From positions 1-21,098 of the forward strand of contig CAKOJI010000019.1 of the NCBI GenBank assembly GCA_934089255.1: DNA of 21,098 nt, read 5' to 3'. Source of the stretch: an uncultured Bacilli bacterium (GTDB lineage Bacteria; Bacillota_I; Bacilli_A; RF39; UBA660). Position 1 is the stretch's first letter; every line of letters begins with the position of its first letter. Under the pieces are notes generated by a model. The model was given only the letters and a program-made list of their open reading frames with translations, ran no database searches and was not told where the DNA came from. A program made the translations under genes and the position numbers. Positions 1 to 7,855 of this stretch are shown here, one piece after another.

Positions 1-241
1 ATCTACTAAACATTCCATTAGGATGCTTAATTAATACATAATTACCCCAAGATTTAGTTCCAGTTGAACCTCTTAAATTAGGTACTCCAGTTTGTATTTC
101 ATAAACTACTCCAATACAATTTGAATATACTCTATTTTGATTTTCATCTATTCTCCAACCTAAATCTACACCTCTATGCCCTTTATTACCGTAATGTTGG
201 GTTATCCTATTTATGCTATCATTTATTACTCTATTTTTCAT
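1..241 (-). CDS. M23-family metallopeptidase, N-terminal part (runs off the window)
   Basis: The reading frame starts at ATG 241, behind a good ribosome-binding site (AGAAGGGAG at 249-257), and stays open for 80 codons to the window edge, so only the N-terminal part is present. About 20 residues in, it reads GHRGVDLGW, the H-x-G-x-D type motif that carries the first zinc ligands of LytM/lysostaphin-like M23 endopeptidases. Further on it has NYVLIKHPNGMFSR, which fits the conserved strand before the second part of the M23 active site. No signal peptide is visible, so it could be a phage-type or cytoplasmically made lysin, or a module of a larger protein. M23 enzymes cut peptide cross-links in peptidoglycan. 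The missing C-terminus prevents checking the HxH motif. Confidence 0.72.
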   Translation of the reverse strand, partial: MKNRVINDSINRITQHYGNKGHRGVDLGWRIDENQNRVYSNCIGVVYEIQTGVPNLRGSTGTKSWGNYVLIKHPNGMFSR

Positions 242-325
242 AAATATTCTCCCTTCTATTTATTATACGTATAATTTTTTTAATTATATATTAAATTTGT
301 TTCATACTGGAAGTAATTTTTAAAT

Positions 326-362
326 TAAAAAGATTGTCTTCTGTAAATTACAGATTACAATC
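326..362 (-). terminator. Intrinsic terminator after the MMPL exporter gene
   Basis: On the minus strand GATTGT (362-357) pairs with ACAATC (337-332), enclosing a second perfect stem (TCTGTAA/TTACAGA, 354-348 with 346-340) across a 2x2 mismatch. A T5 run follows at 331-327. It lies about 58 bp past the exporter stop codon and ahead of the M23 gene, so it most likely ends the exporter transcript. Confidence 0.6.
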
Positions 363-419
363 CTAATCATAACTACCATAAAATATCAAACTCTTACAGT
401 TAGGTTCATTAAATTTTTT

Positions 420-3400
420 TTATTTAAATAAGTTTTTTATTTTATCAATTAAACTAATTTTAGATTCTTTAACACTATTATTTTCTTTTACTTCTTTCTT
501 TTCTTTACTATCAATAACTAATATAAACTTAGTATCATTAGCATTATTCTTATTAGTAAGTTGATATTCGCTACCTAAACTAACTAACTTCTTAACTCTA
601 ACACTTGTTGGTTTAACTTTATTTTCTATTATATCACTCAATACTTTTATTCCCTCATCATTATATTTAGTAATACCACTAGATAATTCATTAATACCAT
701 TATCTAATGTATCTACACCATTATATAAAGTTCCAAGAGACTCACTTATACTTTTAACAGAAGCATTTTTCACAGCATTAGCAACTTCATTAGATAAAGT
801 TGGTGCAATCTCACTTGCTACACTCTCTGCAGTACTTTTTACAACATCTGCTGATACATTTTTAGATACATTTTCAGCAACATAATTAGATGTATCACTT
901 AAAGCCTTACTAATACTAGCCTCAACAGCAGTTTTTAATGCTGCAAATGTAGAATCGCTACTTATTGTACTACAGGCAATTAATTCATCTGTTGTATATA
1001 AAGTATAATCTTCACCCTTAGTATTAATAGCATTTTGACATATTAAGTAAGAATCATATTTTCCAGTTGTTTGTAAATATGCACCCAATATACTTATTCC
1101 AGCATTATTACCTATTTCTTTTATATTAGCATCATTTGGATTCATACTACTTTTAACTTGTTCCCAAGTAGAATTCTTAATATCATTAACATAACTTTCA
1201 GTAAATTTACTATTTACATTGTTAATTGTTTTATCTTTAATAGCATTAACTTCTTCTTCACTTAATGCATTTCCACTACTTTTCTTAAGTTTATCAATAG
1301 AACTAGATAAACCACTTTTCAAAGTGTTAGAACCATCCTTAATTTTTTTAGATGATTCGTCTATTAAATTCATATTATCTTGTAAAGTTTTAGTTTTATC
1401 ATATAAACTATCTAACTCATTTAAAGTACTAATATCACTACTACTAATCAACTTAGGAGTTGCAACATTATATATTGATGGTAATTTAAAATTATCTGTA
1501 TCAAAAGTAACTGTAATATTATCCATATTCTTTAAACTACTCACATTTAAACTCTCATATAAACCAGGAGCACTAATACCAACAACAACACTCTTAGTAC
1601 CAGTAGATATTACTTTACCGTTATTAATATCAACATTACTATTATTTTTACTATCTAAAATCATTCCCATAGTAACTACAAAAGGAGTATATAAAGCCTC
1701 ATTAGTACCATTTACATTAACTATATGTCTATCATTATTTTTATAGTTTATACTTATTGATACTTTACCTTTCTTACCTAAAATATCTTCTAACTTACTT
1801 ACTTTCCCATCTAACTTATAAGTAACATCTAACTCTATAGGTAAATCACTCTCATATTTACCTTGATAAAATATATCACTACCATTACTATTCCATACTA
1901 TATTATTATTATCAATCTTATAGGTTTCATCACCATTTATATTTAAAATATCTTTTAATTCTGTATAATCACTTAAATTATCTAACTTTTCATTATTAAC
2001 TAAATGTTCATTAACAAAAGTATTTTTTAATTCACCATTATATTCTAATTTACTATATATTGTTTCGTTTTTACTCATAGCACATACAGGAGTAGCGCAC
2101 AATGAAAGGATTAAAAACGAACCTACAACAGCTTTTTTAAACTTTTTATCCATATTAACTTTCCTTTCTTTTATAACAAATTTATCAAATATTAATAATA
2201 TAGAAGGCAATACAGTTATAACAACTATCATACTTATTATTGCACCACGTGATATTAATGTACAAAGTGAACCGACCATTTCAAGTTTAGAATAAACTCC
2301 TACACCAAATGTTGCAGCGAAGAAACATAATCCACTAACAAATATAGAGTGTCCGTTATAATCAAGTGTTAACTTCATAGCCTTATTCTTATCATATTTC
2401 TTTCTATTTTCTATATATGTTGTAGTAAGTAATATTGCATAATCTATAGTAGCACCTAATTGTATAGTACCTAGTACTATTGGCGCAACAAATGGAAGTA
2501 CTGTTCCACTAAAATATGATACAGACATATTAGTGAAAATAGCAAACTCTATTGCAAGTATTAAAAGTATTGGTAAAGATAAACTATGAAGCACAATAAT
2601 TAATATAATAAATATACAAACTATAGAAGAATAATTAACATTTTTAAAATCAGTATCACTTATATTAATCAAGTCTTTCATTAAAGGACCTTCACCTGCT
2701 ACAATAGCAGTATCATCATATTTTTTAACAATATCATTAACTTTAATTATTTGATTATTCAATTCATCACTAGCAACTTCATAAATTGAGTTAATAAGTA
2801 TTGCTTGATATTTATCATTTTTAAATATACTTAAAGTATTTTCATCTAACATATTATCTGATAAACCAGCATTTTTTAATTCTTCATAAGATAATACAAA
2901 ATCTATACCATCTACACTTTTTAAATCATCAATCATATTATTTACATTATTACTCTTTAAATTACTATTAACTAATATTATTTCTGGACTAACTATATTA
3001 TAATTATCTCTTAAATAATTATTAGTACTAATACTTTCTAAAGTATCTGGTAATGATTTATCTATTTTATAATAAACACTTACCTTATTATTAGCTAAAT
3101 ACATAGGAACTAATAATATCAAAAATATTATAAAAATTAACTTATTATGCTTAATAACAAAATTATTTAATGTACTAAAATTAATTTTAAAACTCTTATG
3201 TTTAGTTTTCTCTATATATTTATCAAATGTAAGAAGCAATGCAGGGAATAATGTAATAACACTTATAACTCCTAATAAAACTCCTTTTGCCATTACTATA
3301 CCTAAATCACGTCCTAAAGTTAATTTCATAGTACAAAGTACTAAAAATCCTGCAATTGTTGTTAGACTACTACCCATAACTGACTTAAATGTTTCAACAA

Positions 3401-4199
3401 TTGCTTCACTCATTGCTTCGTTTCTATTATCGTATTTTTTCTTTTTATCTTCATAAGAATGATATAAGAATATAGAAAAATCTGTAGTAACTCCTAACTG
3501 TAAAACAGCAACTAAAGCCTTAGTAATATATGATATCTCTCCTAAAAATATATTGCTACCTAAATTAAATAATATAGCACAACCAATATTACCTAGTAAT
3601 AATACCGGAACTAAATACGAATCAAGTGATAATTCTAATACTAATATACAAAGTACTACAGCAATAACAATGTATACCATTATTTCACTTTCACTTAAAT
3701 TCATAGTATCAAGTACCATACTACTCATACCACCAAGTTTCATATTTTTAGATATTTTTCTTATTTCTCCAACAGCATCAATAGTAGAATTAGCACTAGT
3801 ACCATCTTTAAAAGTAATAAGTAAAATATCTGTATTATCTTTATGTAAATGACTAGTAACTTCACTTGGTAAAAAATCTACTGGTACATTAGTACCAACA
3901 ACATCATATAAAGATATAACATTATTTACGCCATCTACATCTTTTATTTTATCCTCTAATTTAATAATATCTTTACTAGATAAATTACTAACTACTACTG
4001 TACTATAAGAACCCATATCAAACTCATCAGTTAAAATATTTTGTCCTTTTATAGTTTCAATATCACTTGGCAAATAAACTAATATATCATAATTTACTTT
4101 AGTTAATTTCATACCTACAAAAGATAATACTAATAATACTAGAGAAATAATTAATATTAATATTTTCTTTTCACAAATTTTATTTGCAAACTTTTTCAT
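420..4199 (-). CDS. MMPL/RND-family exporter with fused extracytoplasmic C-terminal region
   Basis: A 1259-residue protein. I start it at the ATG at 4199 because GAAGGGAGAAG lies just upstream; the frame is open 18 codons further but without a ribosome-binding site. Residues 1 to about 680 contain two MMPL repeats. Each has a first membrane helix, an extracytoplasmic loop of about 150 residues and a bundle of helices. The proton-relay positions are visible as GVTTDFSIFLYHSYED (Asp about 240) and GATIDYAILLTTTY (Asp about 586). Near residue 683 a new lysine-rich start, a hydrophobic stretch and VCA-M resemble a signal peptide or thirteenth helix. About 550 polar, Asn/Ser-rich residues with helical segments follow, resembling the extracytoplasmic part of YhgE/Pip-type proteins. 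MMPL pumps export lipids, peptides or drugs using the proton gradient; the substrate here is unknown. A TetR-type gene is divergent to it. Confidence 0.85.
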   Translation of the reverse strand: MKKFANKICEKKILILIISLVLLVLSFVGMKLTKVNYDILVYLPSDIETIKGQNILTDEFDMGSYSTVVVSNLSSKDIIKLEDKIKDVDGVNNVISLYDVVGTNVPVDFLPSEVTSHLHKDNTDILLITFKDGTSANSTIDAVGEIRKISKNMKLGGMSSMVLDTMNLSESEIMVYIVIAVVLCILVLELSLDSYLVPVLLLGNIGCAILFNLGSNIFLGEISYITKALVAVLQLGVTTDFSIFLYHSYEDKKKKYDNRNEAMSEAIVETFKSVMGSSLTTIAGFLVLCTMKLTLGRDLGIVMAKGVLLGVISVITLFPALLLTFDKYIEKTKHKSFKINFSTLNNFVIKHNKLIFIIFLILLVPMYLANNKVSVYYKIDKSLPDTLESISTNNYLRDNYNIVSPEIILVNSNLKSNNVNNMIDDLKSVDGIDFVLSYEELKNAGLSDNMLDENTLSIFKNDKYQAILINSIYEVASDELNNQIIKVNDIVKKYDDTAIVAGEGPLMKDLINISDTDFKNVNYSSIVCIFIILIIVLHSLSLPILLILAIEFAIFTNMSVSYFSGTVLPFVAPIVLGTIQLGATIDYAILLTTTYIENRKKYDKNKAMKLTLDYNGHSIFVSGLCFFAATFGVGVYSKLEMVGSLCTLISRGAIISMIVVITVLPSILLIFDKFVIKERKVNMDKKFKKAVVGSFLILSLCATPVCAMSKNETIYSKLEYNGELKNTFVNEHLVNNEKLDNLSDYTELKDILNINGDETYKIDNNNIVWNSNGSDIFYQGKYESDLPIELDVTYKLDGKVSKLEDILGKKGKVSISINYKNNDRHIVNVNGTNEALYTPFVVTMGMILDSKNNSNVDINNGKVISTGTKSVVVGISAPGLYESLNVSSLKNMDNITVTFDTDNFKLPSIYNVATPKLISSSDISTLNELDSLYDKTKTLQDNMNLIDESSKKIKDGSNTLKSGLSSSIDKLKKSSGNALSEEEVNAIKDKTINNVNSKFTESYVNDIKNSTWEQVKSSMNPNDANIKEIGNNAGISILGAYLQTTGKYDSYLICQNAINTKGEDYTLYTTDELIACSTISSDSTFAALKTAVEASISKALSDTSNYVAENVSKNVSADVVKSTAESVASEIAPTLSNEVANAVKNASVKSISESLGTLYNGVDTLDNGINELSSGITKYNDEGIKVLSDIIENKVKPTSVRVKKLVSLGSEYQLTNKNNANDTKFILVIDSKEKKEVKENNSVKESKISLIDKIKNLFK
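2151..2167 (-). promoter_or_regulatory. Internal ribosome-binding site and start codon inside the exporter gene
   Basis: AAAGGAAAG (2167-2159) sits five bases before an in-frame ATG (2153-2151). The encoded residues that follow (MDKKFKK, then a hydrophobic run ending near VCA) look like a normal secretory signal peptide. A very similar Shine-Dalgarno sequence serves the synthetase-like gene that starts at 7854. The C-terminal 577 residues could therefore also be made as a separate secreted protein. Confidence 0.5.
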
Positions 4200-4253
4200 A
4201 TCTCTTCTCCCTTCAAAAAATATTCTATTAAAACAAATAAAAAAATAACACAT

Positions 4254-4282
4254 AATATATCAATAATAAGTATGTTATCCAA
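4254..4282 (-). promoter_or_regulatory. Promoter of the MMPL exporter gene
   Basis: On the minus strand TTGGAT (4282-4277) and TATATT (4259-4254) are 17 bases apart and read towards the exporter start at 4199. The -35 box lies inside one copy of the 16-bp direct repeat described below, which suggests that a regulator bound there would block RNA polymerase. Confidence 0.55.
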
Positions 4283-4323
4283 CAAAATATTAAATATGTA
4301 TTGCTATTTATCCAACAAAATAT
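4275..4323. repeat. Two copies of a 16-bp direct repeat, candidate operator
   Basis: TTATCCAACAAAATAT occurs at 4275-4290 and again, identically, at 4308-4323. The start-to-start distance is 33 bp, about three helical turns. One copy covers the -35 box of the exporter promoter. The pair lies between the divergent exporter and TetR-type genes, the expected location for operators of such a regulator. Confidence 0.6.
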
Positions 4324-4359
4324 ATTTTATCTTTACTTTTGTAAAATATATCTTATAAT
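4321..4359 (+). promoter_or_regulatory. Promoter of the TetR-type gene with a 9-bp inverted repeat
   Basis: TTTACT (4332-4337) and a perfect TATAAT (4354-4359) are 16 bases apart and read towards the start at 4394. The perfect inverted repeat TATATTTTA (4321-4329) / TAAAATATA (4342-4350) lies over the -35 box and spacer, so it may be a second regulator site. Confidence 0.55.
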
Positions 4360-4393
4360 AAAATTAACAACAAACAAAAAGGAATGAACCAAT

Positions 4394-4957
4394 ATGAAAG
4401 AAAAAAAAGATTTAAGAATTATTAAAACTAAAATAGCTCTATACAACGCTCTTACAAATTTAATGAAAAATAAAACATTTGAAGAAATAAGAGTAAGTGA
4501 TATATGTAACGAAGCACTAATTAACAGATCAACTTTTTATGCTCATTATGAAGATAAATACGAATTACTAGTAGATTAATTAAAAAATGTAGAAAACGAA
4601 CTAACTAGTGAACTATCAAAAAATAAAAACATTGCAAATACTAAAGAATATTATATTGAATTAATAAGTTTATTTTTAAATCACATAGAAGAAAAAAAAG
4701 ATATTTATAACTCAATTATGATAAACAATAGAAATAGCATTATGATGGATATACTACTTAATGTAGTTAATAATGATTTATTAAATAAAATGAGTACACA
4801 AAATGATAGTATAATACCAAATGATATAGCTGCTAAATTTTATTTAGGTGGGGTAATTAATTTAGGTATAGATTATATTAGTAACAATAAATATAATAAA
4901 GAAGATTTAATAAAATATTATAGTATTTTAATACCAAATAACATAGGAAAAGAGTAA
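4394..4957 (+). pseudogene. TetR/AcrR-family regulator gene interrupted by an in-frame stop
   Basis: The frame opens at ATG 4394 behind AAAAAGGAATG and encodes a clear TetR DNA-binding domain: the helix-turn-helix lies in FEEIRVSDICNEALINRST, followed by FYAHYEDKYELL. TAA at 4577-4579 stops it after 61 residues. The same frame then continues without another stop to TAA at 4955-4957. The continuation is a helical domain like the C-terminal ligand and dimer domain of the TetR_C_8 group (DIYNSIM, AAKFYLGGVINLGIDY). A single base change, for example TTA to TAA, would explain the break. The full gene would encode about 187 residues, normal for the family. It is divergent to the MMPL exporter and was probably its repressor. 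The first 61 residues alone could not dimerise in the usual way. A sequencing error is the main alternative. Confidence 0.8.
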
Positions 4958-4973
4958 CCGTTAGTTACTCTTT
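4949..4973. terminator. Bidirectional terminator between convergent genes
   Basis: AAAGAGTAAC (4949-4958) and GTTACTCTTT (4964-4973) form a perfect 10-bp stem with a 5-base loop. It covers the stop codons of both converging broken genes, the TetR-type gene and the carbohydrate-binding protein gene. The U tracts are short on both sides. Confidence 0.6.
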
Positions 4974-5815
4974 AATTCTTGTCCATTAACATATAATTTA
5001 TATCCATTAAAATCTATATTAGAATTAGTACTATCACTATTATCTAAACTAGTTATATAAGAACCTCCAGTTAATTTTATTTTAGAATTCTTATCCAATT
5101 TTAATGTAATAGATTTAGCACTATTATCACCATTTATAGTTCCTACATAATAAGACTTATTAGTAAAATTCATTGTAAGTGTACTAATATTATCTACTAC
5201 AATATTCCCTACTGCTTTTTATATTACTTATAGTACTTGTACCATTACTAACTAATATAGTATTTTATCTTTATTTTTAAACGTTTCTTTAATACTATAA
5301 TTATTAAAATTAAACATTATTAAATACATTAATAATATTCCGAAAACAAAACTTTCTATTTCAAACAAAACAATGTACTTAGTATCAAGTGTAGTATTCA
5401 TATTATTTGGCATACTAGGCATATCACTAGGTTTATTATTTGTATTAGATTCTCCATTTACATTATTATTTTCATTATTTTTTGAATTTTTATTTTCATT
5501 CATACTTTCTGTTGTTTCATTATTATTTTGTGTATTTACATCAGGTTTTGCTGGAACTTCTTCTCCAGAATCATTACTTGGTTTTTCTGATGGTGTATTT
5601 GTATTACTATCACTAGTATTGTTATTATTTCCATTTCCAGGCATCTCTGGTGGTTCTCCCATATTATTTCCGTTTCCACCACCATTATTATTCATATTAG
5701 GCATAGTATTATTGTTACTTGTATGATATTTAACATAATTCATAGTAATAAACATACTTACACCCATTAATATAACTAAAACAATTATTATTATATTTTT
5801 TAAACTTCTTTTCAT
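4961..5815 (-). pseudogene. Decayed membrane protein gene with a Cthe_2159-like carbohydrate-binding end
   Basis: The 5' part starts at ATG 5815 (GAAGGAAAA upstream). It encodes a membrane helix at residues 8-27, a linker of about 110 residues rich in Asn, Pro, Met and Glu (GEPPEMPGNGN), and a second helix (FGILLMYLIMFNF), then stops at 5252. Downstream (5173 to 4961) is an open stretch that resembles the end of Cthe_2159-type beta-helix domains: YYVGTINGDN, SKIKLTGGSYITSLD, NIDFNGYKLYVNGQ. The sequence between (5251-5174) has several stops, but another frame gives VSNGTSTISNIKS and the last frame gives NIVVDNISTLTM, both fitting the same domain. The simplest reading is one gene that lost the middle of its binding domain by deletion and also carries a frameshift. 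The intact protein would be a membrane-anchored surface protein. The link between the two halves is an inference. Confidence 0.6.
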
Positions 5816-5923
5816 AATTTATTTTCCTTCTCTATTATTATAATTATTTTTAAATATTTTAATCTATATTTACTTTTTCTCCTTTCTTCATACTAATAAT
5901 ATTATAGAATTATTAAATGAAAA

Positions 5924-5954
5924 TTAAAAAAAATGTAGTTTTTTAAATACTACA
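5924..5954 (-). terminator. Intrinsic terminator downstream of the four-gene operon
   Basis: On the minus strand TGTAGT (5954-5949) and ACTACA (5939-5934) form a 6-bp stem around a 9-base loop, followed at once by a run of eight or more T. It lies about 170 bp past the S51 gene and in the same direction, so it probably ends the operon transcript. Confidence 0.6.
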
Positions 5955-6002
5955 CTAAATTATTTATAATTTTTATAAATATTTTTTTAACTTTATTAAA
6001 TA

Positions 6003-6086
6003 AGTTATTATGTTTTTACTACTTATGAATAATAACTATACTATTTTTTATCAACAACGTATTTACTACCCAACCGTATAGTAAAT
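6003..6086. repeat. Two further inverted repeats in the operon 3' region
   Basis: AGTTATTAT (6003-6011) pairs with ATAATAACT (6029-6037), and ATTTACTA (6061-6068) with TAGTAAAT (6079-6086). Neither is followed by a T run on the minus strand, so they are not obvious terminators. They may stabilise the 3' end of the operon mRNA. The loop of the second is locally GC-rich (CCCAACCG). Confidence 0.4.
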
Positions 6087-6125
6087 AATGATCTAATACA
6101 GAAAAAACATATTTATCATTCTTTT

Positions 6126-6797
6126 TTATTTTGCATTCGGAACAAATGTTTTTACGTTTCCTATAATATCTAAATTATTATTTTTTCTATCATAAATAAT
6201 TGCACCATCATCAAATATAGCATATATATTTTTATTTTTTTCATTTGCAGTTTTTTGGAGTTTGTTTAAATATCTATAATTATTAGATGAATGCACGTCC
6301 ATATAAAATGGATCATCTATAATATTAAACCCTTTATACCAATCAAATTTTTTATAATAATTGTTTTTTGCTGTTATAAAATAATTGTTAAGTTGCAACT
6401 CAGTACCAGCAGACTCTCCAATAATTATTTTATTATAATTTTTTATATTACCACTAATTCCAAACTCATAAACCTTATTATAAAACATCTCAGGATTTCC
6501 TCCAGGCAATATTATAACATCAGATTCATCAATTTTTTTAATCATATAATCTTTATTATCTCTATAACAGTTTAATATTGTTATGTTTTTTTCCTCAATA
6601 CCTAATTTTAATAATGGAATAAAATATTTATCTTTTTTTCTTCCGCTAAAAAATTTATCTAAACCATCAGCATTTGTTTCTACCGCAAAACTCCACGGAA
6701 TAATTACAACTTTATTCTTTTTTGAAATTATTTTTCTTAATCTTTCTTCTACTAATGGAAAGACAATATCTATTTTTGAAAAAAATATACTATACAT
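6126..6797 (-). CDS. Peptidase S51 (peptidase E / cyanophycinase-like) hydrolase
   Basis: A 223-residue protein. The start at ATG 6797 is set by AAAAGGAGAAG just upstream; the frame is open 11 codons earlier without such a site. The S51 fold signatures are present: IILPGGNPEMFY near residue 95, the nucleophile motif IIIGESAGTEL with Ser about 129, and a likely catalytic histidine in MDVHSSNNYRYL (about 169). S51 enzymes are cytoplasmic serine hydrolases that cut Asp-X dipeptides (PepE) or beta-aspartyl-arginine chains (cyanophycinase). Databases often label them type 1 glutamine amidotransferase-like. The start overlaps the last 8 bases of the synthetase-like gene, and its ribosome-binding site lies inside that gene, so the two are translationally coupled. 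In this operon it may cleave or detoxify a product of the upstream enzymes; that is a guess. There is no signal peptide. Confidence 0.8.
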   Translation of the reverse strand: MYSIFFSKIDIVFPLVEERLRKIISKKNKVVIIPWSFAVETNADGLDKFFSGRKKDKYFIPLLKLGIEEKNITILNCYRDNKDYMIKKIDESDVIILPGGNPEMFYNKVYEFGISGNIKNYNKIIIGESAGTELQLNNYFITAKNNYYKKFDWYKGFNIIDDPFYMDVHSSNNYRYLNKLQKTANEKNKNIYAIFDDGAIIYDRKNNNLDIIGNVKTFVPNAK

Positions 6798-7854
6798 TTT
6801 TTCTTCTCCTTTTAAGTTCTTTATTAGCATTTTGTATATTAAATTTTTTCATCAAAATTGAATATAGCTCATTTTCAAAATCATCTACATTTTCACTTTC
6901 AATTATAATATCATTTAACATTTTTTTCTTCTCAACACTCATACTATTAATATACTTTAAAAGACTAACATCAAAAGTATTTTCCTTTTTACTCCACTTT
7001 TGATTTAATACTATAAATAATTTTAATGAAATAAGTCTATTTTTTAGTTCCTCTTCAATTTTTTTATCTGTTACATTTAAGTGTGGAGTTGCCAATGAAA
7101 TTGTTTTACTGTTAGGCTCAAAACATTTTTCTAGCATTGTTACCATATATAATTGATATAATTGATGATTAGAACATAATACTATTTTATCATAATTAGA
7201 AAATAAAGATAAATAAACTCCCCATAAAAAATCAATATCTAAATTATACTTTTTATCATAATATAAAATATTTATTCCAGTTTGTCTTGTTCTAGTAACA
7301 ATAATTTCATTCTTTCCAACAGTTTCTAAAAATGTCTTTATATCTTTATTAATAAATTTCGGAAAAAATATAAAATTTTTATTTTCAATTAAATTTGGAT
7401 TAAACACCAAACATTCTCTCAATTCAAATTTACATTCACTACCACAAGATTTACAATAATATTTATCATTAATAATTTCAAAACAAGAATCTTTCATATT
7501 TATAGTTTTTAAATTTTCCTCAGACAATTCAACTTTTTTGCAATCACACGTTAATATTTTTTTTTGCTTTTCATATATATATTTTTTGCTTATTAAATAG
7601 TAAATCTTTTGTAACAATTCATCAACATGTGCACTATCTACCCAATAATAATCCGGTCTAATATTATATTCGTCTAATAATTTTTGATATTGTTCAATAT
7701 TCCTTTTTTTGTAAGAATCCAGCATATTAACTGAGAGAACAAATTTAGTCTTCATTTTTTTAGCAAGCATTTCAGCTAAAATTGGAGTACTCATTTTTCC
7801 GACAGAAAAATCACTATAAGGGGCAATAGGCATTGTTATAACAATTTTTTCCAT
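6790..7854 (-). CDS. Class I aminoacyl-tRNA-synthetase-like protein with a zinc ribbon
   Basis: A 354-residue protein starting at ATG 7854, directly behind GAAAGGAAATATA. The N-terminus (ITMPIAPYSDFSVGKMSTPI) resembles the first Rossmann strand and HIGH region of class I synthetases, but the HIGH tetrad reads SVGK. It continues like a CysRS/LysRS-I/MetRS core: KKRNIEQYQKLLDEYNI, PDYYWVDS, IYYLISKKYIYEKQKK. A metal-binding insert has Cys at about 103, 105, 134, 137 and 141 (C-x-C ... C-x2-C-x3-C). Later IIVTRTRQTG and LDIDFLWGVYL fit the second half of the catalytic domain. No convincing KMSKS loop is seen where it is expected (around ISLATPHLNVTDKK), and no anticodon-binding domain follows. 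It probably activates or binds an amino acid or a nucleotide conjugate rather than charging tRNA in the normal way. It starts one base after the nucleotidyltransferase stop codon. The family assignment is from motif reading only. Confidence 0.6.
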   Translation of the reverse strand: MEKIVITMPIAPYSDFSVGKMSTPILAEMLAKKMKTKFVLSVNMLDSYKKRNIEQYQKLLDEYNIRPDYYWVDSAHVDELLQKIYYLISKKYIYEKQKKILTCDCKKVELSEENLKTINMKDSCFEIINDKYYCKSCGSECKFELRECLVFNPNLIENKNFIFFPKFINKDIKTFLETVGKNEIIVTRTRQTGINILYYDKKYNLDIDFLWGVYLSLFSNYDKIVLCSNHQLYQLYMVTMLEKCFEPNSKTISLATPHLNVTDKKIEEELKNRLISLKLFIVLNQKWSKKENTFDVSLLKYINSMSVEKKKMLNDIIIESENVDDFENELYSILMKKFNIQNANKELKRRRKNV

Positions 7855-7855
7855 A

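Larger units (their letters stand above)
5816..6125. other. 310-bp intergenic stretch with hairpins and no clear gene
   Basis: It separates the start of the decayed membrane protein gene from the end of the S51 hydrolase gene. It holds a terminator (5924-5954), a 9-bp inverted repeat (6003-6011 / 6029-6037) and an 8-bp inverted repeat (6061-6068 / 6079-6086). A TATAAT-like box (5906-5901, minus strand) could belong to the membrane protein gene, but no good -35 box is seen. Confidence 0.6.

Noticed and set aside
1219..1746. A plus-strand open frame inside the exporter gene
   Set aside because: It is antisense to a clearly coding region, has a low-complexity Leu/Ser/Ile-rich product and no ribosome-binding site. 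Similar plus-strand frames within the other minus-strand genes were rejected for the same reason.
4577..4579. Alternative genetic code or readthrough as explanation for the TAA in the TetR gene
   Set aside because: TAA ends many other genes here in the normal way, and no recoding element is seen next to it.
6003..6140. An open frame of about 45 codons on the minus strand running from inside the S51 gene end to a stop near 6020, containing LDHYLLYGWVVNTLL
   Set aside because: It has no start codon or ribosome-binding site of its own and overlaps the S51 3' end in another frame. In DNA this AT-rich such a frame can arise by chance. It could be a gene remnant, but nothing supports that.
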